A DNA stretch of 64,000 bases. Origin: Eucommia ulmoides (lineage: Eukaryota > Streptophyta > Magnoliopsida > Garryales > Eucommiaceae). A program made the position numbers and the translations under genes. The DNA lies in the NCBI GenBank assembly GCA_016647705.1, contig CM028329.1, positions 59,227,231-59,291,230 on the forward strand. Direction: 5' to 3'. Positions 24,447 to 36,447 of the stretch are shown here, piece after piece. Numbering within the stretch: the stretch's first letter is position 1; each line of letters begins with the position of its first letter. Under the pieces are notes generated by a model that saw only the letters and a program-made list of their open reading frames with translations, did not search any database and was not told the origin of the DNA.

Positions 24447-26201
24447 AATAATAGAATGAGAGAAAGAATGAAATTGTCAATTGAATCACTATTCCATTCA
24501 CTTATTTGGTTAGTATGAAATGAGGAAAATAATAAAATAGTAAAATATAATAAAATTTTCATTATGCCCTTATAATAAAATTTTATTATATTTCACTATT
24601 TCATTCAATTTTAATTTTTTGTTCTTTAATTTCTGTTTCTGCTCTTAATTTTCAGTTTCTGTTTTCAATTTTCATTTTTTGTTATCTAATTTTCTATTTC
24701 TCTTCTTAATTTTTAGTTATCTAATTTTCTGTTTTTGTTCTGAATTTTCAATTTTCTAATTTTTTATTTTTGTTCTCAATTTTTTGTTTCTGTTCTCAAT
24801 TTTTTTTTTGTTCTCCAATTTTTTGTTCTCAATTTTTGTTCATGTTCTAAATTTTCTGTTTTCTGATTTTTGGATTGGGCTGGATCAACGATGGTTTTTT
24901 TTTGTAATTTTAGTTTTGATTCCATTGGATTAGATTTGATTTCATCTTATTTCCTTAATTTTCATATGAAATCACAAAAGTGATTCCATTGGAGAACTAA
25001 ACAACAGAATAGGAATCGAGGGCGTAATGTGATTTCATTTTGTCTCCGATTCTGTCCAACCAAACATACCGTAAGGAAATAAAACATTTATTTCCAAAAT
25101 TAAACGAGTTTAGTGTCAGTACATCTGAGTTCCACAAAAGGCAAAGTATTATTTTTCTTAGCGGCATTTGTCACTTACCTCCTTAGTCATGGTACATATC
25201 CACATACCTACCATGTCATTTACAAGATACCATTTTGACTCATTAGATTGAAGATTTTGTGGTTAAAGACACAAATCCTCTTACCTCTATTTTGAAAAAA
25301 TATATTTTTTTAACCTTTTAATTTTTAAAAATAATAGAATGAGAGAAAGAATAAAATTGTCAATTGAATTACTATTCTATTCATTTGTTTGGTTGGTATG
25401 GAATGAGAAAAATAATGAAATAGTAAAATATAATAAAATTTCCATTAAGCCCTTATAATAAAATTTTATTATATTTCACTATTTTATTCATTCCCTCATT
25501 TTATTATATTTTACTATTCCATTAAATTTTAATTTTTTGTTCTCTAATTTCTGTTTCTGCTTTCAATTTTCAGTTTCTGTTTTCAATTTTCAGTTTTTGT
25601 TCTCTAATTTTCTATTTCTCTTCTTAATTTTCAGTTCTCTAATTTTCTATTTTTGTTCTCAATTTTCAGTTCTCTAATTTTTTATTTATGTTCTCAAAAA
25701 ATTTTTATGTTCTCCAATTTTTTGTTCTCAATTTTTAGTTTCTATTCTCAATTTTTGTTCATGTTCTAAATTTTATGTTCTTATTTTGTTTCTGTTTTCT
25801 AATTTCTGAATTGGACTGGATCAGCGATGTTTTTTTTTTATAATTTTAGTTTTGATTCCATTAGAGAACTAAACAACGGAATAGGAATCGATGGCGTAAT
25901 GTGAATTCATTCCGTCTCCAATTCTGTCCAACCAAACATACCGTAAGGAAATAAAACATTTATTTCCAAAATTAAACGAGTTTAGTGTCAGTACATTTGA
26001 GTTCCACAAAAGGCAAAGTATAATTTTTCTTAGCGGCATTTGCCACTTACCTCCTTAGTCATGATACATATCCACGTACCTACCATGTCATTTACAAGAT
26101 ACCATTTAACTCATTAGAATGAAGATTTTGTGGTTAAAGACACAAATACTCTTACCTCTATTTTGAAAAAATATATTTTTTTAACCTTTTAATTTTTAAA
26201 A
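24447..26201. repeat. Tandem duplication (~0.88 kb, two copies) of a minisatellite-bearing element
   Basis: Copy 1 is about 24447-25329 and copy 2 about 25330-26201. AATAATAGAATGAGAGAAAG lies at 24447 and 25330, and GTAAGGAAATAAAACATTT at 25071 and 25943, so the offset is 872-883 bp. Each copy carries an internal array of a ~20-bp unit (TTTCTGTTCTCAATTTTCAG and variants; 24600-24860 and 25530-25800) and the end phrase CCAACCAAACATACCGTAAG, the mirror of GTTTGGTTGG at the 40.2-kb locus. Confidence 0.85.
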
Positions 26202-26638
26202 ATTCATTAACACCCCTATTTTTTAAAAAAATACTTTTTAGTTTCTTTATTTTTCAAAATTGTTGTCATCCCACCCACACCCTAGTTTCCCGCATCCCCT
26301 CCCACTTCTTCGTTTTCTTCTTCTCTCTCTCTTTCTCAATGAAGACCCATGTCGTAATGTCGGATCTGTGCACAACGCATAGGTCCGACATCATGTGGGT
26401 CTTCATTCACAGAGAAAGAGAGAAAAGCATTGTTGGTGATGTCTGGTGCTGATAGTGGCACTTACCATAGAAGAAAGAGGAGGAGGAGGAGGGGGGGGGG
26501 GGTGAAGAAAAATTTAGAGGGATATTTGTGTATTTTAATTTTTAATTATTTATTAATTAGAGGAGAACTAAATGATATTTGATCAAAATTATAAGTGGTT
26601 GAGTAGTACTTTGCGAATGAATAGATTTGTCGTCATGT
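26202..26638. other. CT-rich and G-rich low-complexity region with a long foldback
   Basis: It contains a long imperfect hairpin (26319-26427, listed separately) and a GGA-rich stretch ending in a 12-nt G run near 26491-26502. No gene seen. Confidence 0.5.
26319..26427. repeat. Long imperfect hairpin, ~44-nt arms
   Basis: The left arm (26319-26364) contains TCTCAATGAAGACCCATGTC and ends AATGTCGGA. The right arm (26384-26427) begins TCCGACATCATGTGGGTC and continues TTCATTCACAGAGAAAGAGA. Arms pair along their length with a few mismatches and a bulge around a 19-nt loop. It has the size and shape of a young inverted-repeat or pre-miRNA-like locus. Confidence 0.65.
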
Positions 26639-26963
26639 GCCAAATGACAAGAAAAATAAATGGTAAAACCCATTTTTCTTAGTATTGAAATAATTTGTTG
26701 TGGGCTCCATCTGTTTATTTATTTATTTTGAATTTGTAACGGCACCAGCACCAATATCCTTAAAGTTTAACTTTGAGTTGACTATACTAGTATTTTTTTC
26801 TATTTTTTTTTTTTTTTATAACATCCTCGAACCAAATGATAGGAAAAATAAATGGTAAAAACTAATTTTCTTAGTATTGATATAATTTGTTGTGGGCTCC
26901 ATCTCTTTATTTATTTATTTATATTTTGAATTTGTACCAACGCTAGCACCAATATCCTTAAAG
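26639..26963 (+). repeat. ~190-bp tandem duplication, second copy interrupted by the LINE
   Basis: Unit 1 is about 26639-26828. Unit 2 begins about 26829 and is split: its first part ends at 26963 and its remainder resumes at 33272 (GTTAATTTTGAATTGACTAC ...) to about 33334. Shared phrases include AATTTGTTGTGGGCTCCATC and ACCAATATCCTTAAAG. The duplication therefore predates the LINE insertion. Confidence 0.85.
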
Positions 26964-26978
26964 ATTTATAAAAAATAA

Positions 26979-29081
26979 ATGACAAAACTAGAGACAGAAG
27001 CTCCTAAAGCAAAGCTAAGCGAAATCACAACGGAAGAAGAAGATGGGATTGAACGCAGCAAAAAGAAGATAAAGAACAACCATACTATTTCGAATCCTAT
27101 CACGGAGATGGAGGAGTCGGATGAATCAGAAGAGGAACAGGATATGGAAAATGAGGAAGAGGCAAGGGAGGAAAGTGGGTTTCAAATGATGTCAATGGCT
27201 CCACTCATGCATATTCAGACATCGCCCTCCATGAATACCCAGAATGAGATTACCATGCAAGACAAAGAAATTCCCATGCAACAGCAGGTTAAATCATTTA
27301 AAGATGCCTTAAAGGGGAGCAATGATCTCCCAAAAAAAATTCTAGAAGAGGTTTACTTTGCAGAAGAAGAAGAGGACCCAACTGAAGAGGGAAGCCCTTC
27401 GAATGAGAATGAAACTGCTCAGGGGGAAGGCATTCCGGAAGTATTTATTTCAGACTCTGTTTTATCCCAAATCAGGGAAAGATGGAAGGACACCCTTATT
27501 ATCAGGCTTATGGGGAGATCAATCGGGTATAAAATCCTTTGTGACATGGCCAGGGCTATATGGAAACTACAAGGTGACTTTGAACTCATTGATCTTAACT
27601 ATGGCTTTTACTTAGCAAAATTCGATCGTATCACATATGCGCATCGAGTGCTTACTGAAGGTCCTTGGGAGATCTTGGATCACTACCTAATAGTTAGAAA
27701 ATGGGAATCGGATTTCAGACCGGAGTTTGCGATGGAATCTCGTACGGCTGTTTGGGTTAGGTTGCCGAACATCCCATTTGAATATTATGAACCTCCTGTT
27801 CTCTATAGCATTGGAAAGAATATTAGGAGGCCGATAAAGATAGACGGCAATACAGCGGCAGCATATAGAGGCAAGTTTGCGATAATATGTGTGGAAATTG
27901 ACCTCAACAAACCTCTAGTCGCTCGATTCCGAATGAGGGGTATGGTCTTTAAAATTGAATACGAAAGCCTACATGGGCTATGTTACAATTACGGGAGAGT
28001 AAATCACAGAACGGAGATGTGCCCATATGAAAATTCTAAGGTGGAGCAAAATATCACTTCGCCGAAAAAATGTGATAAGGAAACGGAGAAGACAACTGGA
28101 GAAGGAGCTGACAATCCAACGGGCGGGAACTCTGGGCTCGAGGCTATGTCCAATCAGGAAGTCAGTCCTCCAGATTCAGCTATGGTCTTAGGGGCAGATG
28201 AGCCTGTCGTGGCTATTGATGAGGATGATGGGTATGGGCCTTAGTTGGTTGTCAAAAAACAAAGGAGGTTTGGGAAGCCCAAAATAAAAAGGGACAACCA
28301 AGGTATTACAAAGGGGCCTACTACCAGTGGATTTACATATAGAGGAGTTGGGGAACAAGAAAAGGCTAAGGGAGCCCAGGAAATTAAGCCCAAAAAAAAT
28401 GGGCCCAAAGGGGATATTAATCCAAAGGATACGGGCAAATTGAAACAAGCCCAAAGGAATAAATTTCTGACCAACAACCCTAACCAGAGCGGATGGTTCC
28501 AAAAGACATCTGGAACTAGGTCGGTTACTTATAAGGAGGAATCCCATCCTATGGGAAATGAATGAGTTTATGGGGCTCGAGGGAGGGAGACATTACCTAC
28601 TCCCAAGATCACGCCGAATGTTTCAGTTGGCCAAAGGAACGGCAGAGCAGTGATAGGGGAGTCTGTGCAGTGTCCGCCCAATCAATCAAATGCTGCTACT
28701 ACTGACCTACTCCCCAACCCTTACAAAGATCCGGTATTTTTGTCAAATCTCTCTAAACCCATTTCACACTCAAACTCCATCTCAACTTTAACTCTAACCC
28801 AAAATTTGAAACCCCCAAACGATCAGTTAAATTTGAGACTGAAATATGCAAGAGATACGAACAAATCTCCTCCAAAACTGGCCGCTACCGCTGCTATTGG
28901 AGAAAGCGGAGGACATGATACAATGTGTAGAAGTGATCTAGATGATGGAAGAGGTAAGATTAACCATGGAAATTATGGAGAAACAAGCTCCAAAAACATC
29001 CTCCATGAAAATGGTGCTGGAAAGTGTGAAAGCATGGGATGTGTTGGTGATGAGGTGCATGAGCCTTCTAAAGCTCAATAA
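26979..29081 (+). pseudogene. LINE ORF1: DUF4283 nucleic-acid-binding protein with zinc knuckle
   Basis: ORF1 of plant L1 elements is an RNA-binding chaperone that coats element RNA. One frame runs for 700 codons, interrupted by TAG at 28242-28244 and TGA at 28563-28565. The N-terminus is acidic (EDGIERSKKK, then Glu-rich). A DUF4283 domain spans about residues 165-310 (words IRLMGRSIGYK, GPWEILDHYLIVRKW, VWVRLPNIPFEYY). A knuckle follows at about residues 337-351, reading CYNYGRVNHRTEMC: the second cysteine of the C-X2-C-X4-H-X4-C pattern has become tyrosine, so it should not bind zinc normally. The tail is Lys/Pro/Ser rich. The first ATG (26979) is the earliest available in the element. Confidence 0.88.
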
Positions 29082-29124
29082 CCAGGCGTTTCTGTCTTCC
29101 CATTCTATCTCTCTTAGTTTTTCT

Positions 29125-32100
29125 ATGCGGATCCTTGCCTGGAATTGTCGCGGTGCTGGTAACAGCCAGTTCCGAAACTCGTTTCGGGACATCTTTAAAT
29201 CCAAAAATCCTAATATGGTAATCTTGTTGGAGACCAAGGTGAACTTTGAAAATATGGGGAGTTTTTTTACTACCTTGGGGCTGAAAGTTGTGACTTACAT
29301 TGACCCTATTGGCCGGTCTGGAGGGATATGGATGTTATGGAACCCAAATAATGTTTCGGTCAGCCAAATTCATGCCACCAACCAGGTGATTAATGCTAAA
29401 GTTACAAAAGTGGGTTTTAATAATTGGGTGCTTTCAACTATCTATGGAAACCCAAACCCCAGTCGGAGAAGAGAACTCTGGGAAGAGATGAAAAGATTTT
29501 CCCAGACCAATGAATCTCCCTGGATGGCGGTGGGTGACTTCAATGATATCTGCTCCCAGGCTGAGAAATCTGGAACTGCTAGTACACAGGACATTCGTCG
29601 CATTAACATCTTCAATGCCAACATTTCCTTCTGTGGATTGAATGATCTAGGCGCCAGCGGGCCTGCTACTACTTGGTCTGAAATGGCTCAAAACGGGCTT
29701 CGGATCAACAAAAGGCTGGACCGTGCTTTGGCTAATGCTCAATGGTGTACCTCATTTCCTAATGCTAGGGTGGAAAACCTCCCACGTACGTATTCAGACC
29801 ACTCTCCTATTCTCATTCATGTTCTTGGGATTAGTTTAAACAATTTCTCCCGCCCATTTAGATTTGAAGCTATGTGGCTTGAACACCCCTGCTTCAAATC
29901 TTTTCTGGAGGAAAATTGGTTTAATGAACACAATAACTTGGAAAGTAATTTAGATAACTTCAGAAAGGAAGTTCTAAACTGGAATCGAAACGTTTTTGGT
30001 AATATCTTCAAAATCAAAAAACATCTTCTGGCTAGAATCTCGGGGATTCAAAGATACCAGGACACTAAGTATTCTAGCTAGCTAGATGCTTTGGAAAAAG
30101 ATCTTAAAAAACAATATGCTGAGATTTTGCGAAAAGAGGAAATTCTCTGGCACCAAAAATCTAGAATAAGCTGGCATAATGTTGGGGATAAGAACACCAA
30201 ATTCTTCCATGCTGCCACAAATCAGAGACGTAGGAAGAATAGAGTGTCTATGATTAAAAATAATCACAACGAATGGCTGGATAGTCAGGAGGACATTAAG
30301 AATCATGTCAGGGGATATTTCCAGGACCTATTCTGTGAAAACTCTCCTGTTCAATCTAGCCCTCTCTTTGATAATCAGCTCTGTGTCAACCCTATCCAGT
30401 CAAGTGATCATCCCTTCCTTTGCTCGGTGCCAGATGATGGGGAGATAAAAATTAACTTATCTAACATGGGGGATCTAAAATCCCCAGGCCCTGATGGCTT
30501 CCAAGCCATCTTCTATAAAAGGAATTGGGAGAAGGTGGGTAAAAGCCTATGTGATTTTGTTAATGCCTGCTTTATTGATAGGGATATGCCACCTAAGATG
30601 AATGAGACATTTATTGTTCTTATCCCCAAAGTTGATATTCCAGAAAAAATCAACCAGCTCTGTCCGATTAGTCTATGTAACGTGCCTTACAAATTGGTTA
30701 TAAAAATTCTGGTTACTAGACTAAGACCCTACTTGGCTAATATTATTGGCCCCCTTCCAAAGCAGCTTCATTCCAGGCAGACAAACTACAGATAACATTA
30801 TTATTGCCCAAGAGATGCTTCATAAACTCAAGAAATCTAAGAGTAAGAAAGGGGGGATGATTTTAAAAATTGATTTAGAGAAAGCCTATGATAAATTGAA
30901 TTGGGATTTCCTTGAGAACACTCTTGTTTTCTTCAAATTTCCCTCTAATTGGATTAATCTTGTTATGAACTGTATTAGGAAAGCTGCGGTGAGAGTTCTT
31001 TGGAATGGGGAACCCCTCGAGGGGTTTCCATTCAAAAGAGGTCTTCGTCAGGGGGATCCCCTCTCCCCGTATTTGTTTGTTTTATGTATGGAAAGGTTAT
31101 CTCTCTTGATTTCTGAAAAAGTTTCTAAAAAAAGGTGGAAAGGCTTGAAAGTGGCAAAAAATGGACCTGTTTTATCCCATCTTTTTTTTGCTGATGATAT
31201 TCCGTTATTTGCTAAAGCTGATAAGGAGACTTGCAGGGCCATACAACTTACCATCGCGGCCTTTTCTGCAGCATCGGGTTTGACCATTAACTTTGAAAAA
31301 TCGAAATTGTTTGTTGCCCCTAAAGTTAATAATTTACTTGCTCGGGACATTAGCAAAAACTTAAATATTCGGTTATGCAAGGATTTGGGGACTTATTTAG
31401 GTACCCCTCTCATTTTGGACAGACTTAAAGGGAGTCAGTTTAATATTATTTTGGAGAAAATGCAAAAAAGACTCTCAAATTGGAAAGCTAAGAATTTATT
31501 TATAGCAGGTCGTGCCACTCTGGTTAAGTCAGTGCTAACATCGATTCCGTTATATTATATGCAAACCACTCCCCTTCCCCTTTTATTTTGTGATAAGATA
31601 GATAAACTGGTCAAAAGTTTTCTTTGGGGAGATTCGGATGGTTGCAGGAAGTACCACCTTGTCGGCTGGGATAAGGTATGTGCTCCTACTAGCATGGGAG
31701 GCCTAAACATTAGAAAGGCCAGACTTATTAATGCTGCATTTATGGATAAACTCGCTTGGAATATTACTTCAAAAAACAAAAACTTACTGTGGGTAGAGGT
31801 GTTTATGAGAAAATACAACATTGATAGAAACCCAAAAAATTGGAAGAAACATAATGGAGGATCTCACATTTGGAGGGGTGTTTTTCATTCCCGCTCCACC
31901 ATTGCCAAAGGTATTAAATGGAAAATTGGAAATGGTGTTAATGTCAACCTTTGGACTGATTGGTGGTGCGGGAATGGTCCCCTAGGCAATGATGAACTCC
32001 AACAGAATTTTGATCTCAAAGTTGCTGATATTCTGGATGATTCAGGTAGCTGGTTTCTTCTGCCAATCATCCACCTAATTTCGGATGATCAAGTCAATGA

Positions 32101-33220
32101 CATCCTGAGTTCTGAGTCCCCAAATTTTTTGGAAGAAGATGTAGCTATCTGGCTTCCGAAAAATTCGGGAAAATTTACAGTAAAATCGGCCTACTCATTA
32201 GTTGCGGATTTCAATGTTTCTAATTCCACTTTCAATTGGGAGTGGATTTGGAAGTTAAAAATCCCACAATCAATAAAATTCTTTTTGTGGAAAATATTTC
32301 ATAAGCGGCTATTGACAAATGAGACGAGAGCTAAATGGTCAATGGATTTGTCGGCTATTTGCAAGAGGTGTAATGGAGCTATTGAATCCATTGACCACGC
32401 CCTCAAAAATTGCCCTAAGGCTTGGACTGTTTGGGCCATGTTCCTTGACAGGAATAGCTTGTGGCGCGAACAAGACATGAGTATCCAAAATTGGATTTCC
32501 AAATACACTAAAGGAAAATCCATTAATCCCTCGTCGTTTTACTTGTTTGTGGCCATCTTATGGAATATCTGAAAAATCCTTAACAAAGAGGTCATCGAAG
32601 GGACTAATTTGGATTCCTACGTGGTCGCTTCCAAAATTAACCGTAGTGCGCGGGATATGTTGGAAGCGTTTCATCCCTCTAAGTCCCACAATGGCATTAT
32701 TGTTATTCCGGCTACTAAATGGATTCCTCCTATTGCAGGTCATTTCAAACTCAATAAGGATGGAAGTGCGCGAGGTAATCCAGGGAGAGGTGGCTTTGGT
32801 GGTCTGATTAGGAACAAGGAAGGGGTTTGGTTAATCGGCTATTTCGGGCACCTTAGCACTTGCACTAGCTTGGAGGCAGAGATAAGAGGAATACATGGGG
32901 GTCTATGTCTGGCGATATCTAGGGGATTTGAAAGAGTGATAGTTGAGTCAGACTCTCAGGAAGCCATCGATCTTATCAAAGGGGATTGCCCGGATACTCC
33001 TCTCTTAAGAGGATGGATTATGGACTGCAAATATATAGCTGAGAATCATGATTTTGAGTTCCGTGCTGTCATAAGGGAGAGCAATCGCTGCGCGGATTTT
33101 CTTGCTCGAATGGGAATTAATAACATATCAGATTTGCATTATCTTGAAGAACCACCGGAGGGCATTGAGAGCATCCTGCTAGCTGATATGGAGGCTGAAG
33201 GCATTTCGTCCAGCTGCTAG
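29125..33220 (+). pseudogene. LINE ORF2: endonuclease-reverse transcriptase-RNase H polyprotein
   Basis: The start at MRILAWNCRG (29125) is the conserved beginning of the APE-type endonuclease; ETK, GDFND and SDHSP motifs follow (about 29233, 29533 and 29798), so its active site looks intact. The reverse transcriptase follows (about 30480-31480) with KIDLEKAYD, GLRQGDPLSP and the catalytic FADD (31186-31197), then the zf-RVT region (about 32180-32440). A type I RNase H (about 32745-33130) retains Asp in KDGSA, Glu in LEAEIRG, Asp in ESDS and Asp in CADFLA. Breaks: TAG at 30079-30081 between endonuclease and RT, an extra C at 30757-30758 shifting frame inside the RT, and TGA at 32570-32572 before RNase H (probably a former TGG). 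About 1365 codons. Confidence 0.93.
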
Positions 33221-33271
33221 TTTTTTTTGCTGTTTCTTTCCTACAAAAAAACAAAACCAATATCCTTAAAG

Positions 33272-33455
33272 GTTAATTTTGAATTGACTACACTAGTATT
33301 TTTCTCTATTTTTTTTTTTTTTTTTTATAATATCCTCAAAAATATTTATTTAAACAATTTAAGTCAGTTCATCTAAGCTCAAGGAGATAAAGTATAATTT
33401 TCTCCAGTACATTCAAAACATAGATATTTTCTTAGTTTTGATACCATGATGCTCA
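33272..33455. other. Remainder of the split tandem unit, then unique AT-rich sequence
   Basis: 33272-33334 completes the second ~190-bp unit interrupted by the LINE. The rest shows no gene. Confidence 0.6.
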
Positions 33456-33640
33456 AAATATTGGTAAGGGGAGGTGTCCAATTTTCTTGTCAACCAGAGT
33501 TCGATTTTTTTAGAGACCATTGCACGAATTAAATCTTGAATTTAATTCTAAATGCATCAGACCAATTTGAGAAAATGTTTCTTTAAGATCATCAAAAGAG
33601 GTGATTAGTCGAGGTGCACCGTGCACGTAACTTGAACCGA
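33456..33640 (+). mobile_element. SINE-like repeat
   Basis: It has a tRNA-like start with possible A box (TTGGTAAGGGGA) and B box (GAGTTCGATTT at about 33492), and a body GAATTTAATTCTAAATGCATC ... GAGGTGATTAGTCGAGGTGC. The same body occurs at about 38840-38960 and in reverse at about 39935-40090, so it is dispersed. There is no clear A tail or target duplication, so the SINE call is tentative. Confidence 0.45.
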
Positions 33641-34060
33641 ACATTCCTTATGCTATATAATAAAGAAAAAAGGAGCGGAAGAAAGAAAGATGCTCAAAAT
33701 GTGGTAGGAAAATCTTTGAAAACCATAACGTGGAGGATGTGTTTGTTTGTGTTCCATTGAGAAATAACTTTATATCTCAAAAAGAGTGTGTTGTACAATG
33801 CAAAAATGTAGCTATAATTAGCAAATATGAAGTAGATTTTGTGTACATGATGCAAAATTGACCCTTGTACAAGAGCTTGCCATGAATGAATGGTCCATTG
33901 CATTTCACGAACTCTTTTTTGACAATGGCCATTCATGTGCTCCATTGACCCCCTTTCGTTTAAAAGGGAAATTGGAATCAAACACTTTTTGCATGGTGAG
34001 CCCCACCTCTTCTTCTTTTCTTTTTTTTTTTGAGGGGGGGGGGGGGAAGTTGCATATTTG
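33641..34060. other. Intergenic sequence with a poly-G run, nothing recognised
   Basis: No gene supported. A run of about 14 G residues lies near 34035-34048, after a T-rich stretch. Confidence 0.5.
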
Positions 34061-34064
34061 CAAT

Positions 34065-34515
34065 TTAAACATATAACGTCCTGAAATTCCATAATCATTT
34101 CACTTATGTATAAGTCAATTACTGCATTACCGACAAATAGTCATTTGCAGTGCACTAGATTATTTTTAAGGGAATTTTATGGGCATTTTTAACCTCTTTC
34201 TTTTTTCTTTATAAAAATTTTCAAAAAAAAGACACGCATACACACACATGCAAAGCATATTATGTTACATGTAAATTTCTGAGTATTTAAGCATTAAGGA
34301 GAATGTGAATGGGTGAGACTGGAATTTACCATAAATTCTCTTAAAATTAATTAGGTGCATGGCAGATGACTACTTTTCATCTAAAACTATAATGACGATA
34401 ATGATTTGGACTATAATGGGTTGATTAAGAAACTTTAAGATGTTATATGTCTAAATTAAAATTATGGGGAAAAAGTGGGATTTTGGTCAAACATAGGGGT
34501 ATAAAGTGTCAAAAA
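34065..34515. mobile_element. MITE-like element, 'GACACTTTGTACCC' family
   Basis: It matches the complete copy at 61835-62545: GTCATTTGCAGTGCACTAGA, TTTTATGGGCATTTTTAACC, GTGCATGGCAGATGACTACT and the right end GGGGTATAAAGTGTCAAAAA. The left terminus is less certain. Confidence 0.6.
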
Positions 34516-34722
34516 CCCTTTTATTTTTGTTCATGAAATATCATAACACAAATAAAAATATAAGAAAAAATAAATATGTTGAATAAATTTTGCTCCATTT
34601 TTTTACACATAAATTCTTGGAAAAATAACATAATTTTATTGAATGTCCGACCTAGAGAGCCAATGAAGACCTAGAGAGGCCTTCATTTTTATTTTTTTCA
34701 TTTTTACACTTTTAACCCCCAC

Positions 34723-34756
<34 letters not shown>

Positions 34757-35740
34757 TCAATAAATCATAGAAAATGTAGGGATTCTTAATTTGTGGCCTC
34801 ATCCAATAGCGGCGGATTTACCTTAGGTCTGGGAGATTCGAACCCTCCTCGACTTTTTTTTTTTTTTTTAAAAAAAAACATTTTTACCCTTAATTTTAAA
34901 AAAAAAAAAAAAAAAAAAAAATCAATTAAAATCCTTAAAAATTTATATAAATCCCCATCCCCTGATTTATATAAATATCTAATAAAAATCTAAAGAAAAA
35001 AAGGCCCCCACAATCTATTTTCTAGATCTGTCACTGTCTGCATCCCAAATTTTAAGCTCCGCCCCTGCATAGAGTTTGCATGGTTACCAAAAAATATTTT
35101 TCATATAATAGTCTATACATAGAAAAAAATAATAATAAAAATTCAAAAAAAAAAATTGAAATTTTAATAAAAAATTGTGATAAGTGTCTATTCAAAATTG
35201 AATTTTATTCTTTCATAATTGTTTTGAGTTCTCTTTGCATATGATTCCTCTTGTCATCTTAAGAAGTGAGAATCTGTTAAAAAGAAGTAAAGCTAAACCT
35301 TGTGATGGAGGTTTTACCTACATGAACAAAAGAATAGGAATCCCTTTTTATTTTTTATTTTTTTTCTTTTACTTTCCCAAAAGCTTTGAGATAAAAGCCA
35401 ATAGAAAGTATTTAAAGTTATCTTTATCATTGGAAAATAAAATAATTTAATATAACATCAAGTAATTTTTATTCATATCATCTTATAAAATATATTCCCC
35501 AAAAAAAATCCGCAATGTTTTGATCTGAAAAAACAAAACAAAACGAGCGAGAGAGACAGAAAGAGATTATCGGACAGAATAAAAATTATTATTTTCAAAT
35601 TTTATTTTATTTTTGTTCATTTGAATTTTTAGTGTTAGTTGCATTTTGGCGCTAAAAACGCCAAAAAAATGTTTTATAAGATTTTTTTTTACCTCAAAGC
35701 GTGTATAAAATTAATTTTTTTTGGGTCATACACTCTAAAT
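34516..35740. other. AT-rich region with long A and T runs, nothing recognised
   Basis: It includes (AT)n at 34726-34753, T and A runs at 34855-34879 and 34901-34920, and the phrase AGATCTGTCACTGTCTGC; similar T-run text occurs in ALKBH10B intron 1 near 48280-48440. No gene supported. Confidence 0.5.
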
Positions 35741-35749
35741 ATTGTAATT

Positions 35750-35970
35750 CACTATTCACCTAACCTAATCAGTACAGTAAATTTTTTAGAAATTTAATAA
35801 TCCTGTCAAAAGATCAAAATCATTGCACGATACAATTTTTTACACGAAAAAATTACAATAACTTTTATGTAGTGTAGTAATTTTAAATTTAAAAAAAATT
35901 AAAAAAATTACAGTGCATAGACTGTATCGACAAAAAAATTAAATTTATGAATTGTCTACCAAGAACCCCT
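35750..35970. mobile_element. MITE-like element, 'GGTGAACAGTCC' family
   Basis: It starts CACTATTCACCTAACC and ends GAATTGTCTACCAAGAACCC, with the inner inverted pair TACAATTTTTTACACGAAAAA / AAAAAAATTACAGTGCATAG also seen in the other copies. About 220 bp, non-coding. Confidence 0.5.
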
Positions 35971-36447
35971 AATATTAAACCTAAAATTAGTAATTAAAAT
36001 CTTGACATGCATGAATTCTCTTTTGGACTAAAAATAGTTAAATATTTATGTTTCATTAAATTGGACAAGAAAAAAATTAAAAGTACTTATTTATGTCATA
36101 TGAAGTGAAACAATAATCACTTGGGAATATTTTAAAAATTGAACCAATGAACATGATTAATGTTGTGTCATATTCTCATGCTTAGTGCTTGAATATAGAA
36201 GGTATAGAAAAATGTTTCTTTTTTATTATTTATTATTTTTTATTATTATTAAGCATTAAAATATGAAAGTAAGCATGATTTATGGCATCTTTTACCAAAA
36301 TGGAAAAGAAATAAAAACTTTAAATAAAAAAAAAAAGGAAAAAGAGAAAGGGTAAAAGTAATTGCTATCAATTTTGAAAATATAAAATTGTAGGGTTTGG
36401 TAATGCATACTTACTTTTGTATTCTCCAAAAAATAAATAATAATAAA
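35971..36447. other. AT-rich intergenic sequence, nothing recognised
   Basis: No gene, RNA or repeat boundary can be supported. Confidence 0.5.

Larger units (their letters stand above)
26964..33255 (+). mobile_element. L1-type LINE retrotransposon, near full length
   Basis: The element lies between two copies of the perfect 16-bp direct repeat ACCAATATCCTTAAAG (26948-26963 and 33256-33271), a target-site duplication made by target-primed reverse transcription. It encodes ORF1 and an ORF2 with endonuclease, reverse transcriptase and RNase H in the order typical of plant L1 elements, and ends in a short A-rich tail (CTACAAAAAAACAAA). Only 15 bp precede the first ATG, so the 5' end is probably slightly truncated. 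Three stops and one insertion hit the main domains, and a further stop lies in the ORF1 tail. The identical target duplication indicates a moderately recent insertion. Confidence 0.95.

Noticed and set aside
30091..30795. Separate gene beginning at 30091
   Set aside because: It is in the same frame as the upstream LINE ORF2 and separated only by a TAG at 30079-30081, so it is part of the broken ORF2.
34793..34993. 66-aa frame spanning poly-T and poly-A runs
   Set aside because: Simple sequence; the Phe and Lys runs are homopolymer translations.
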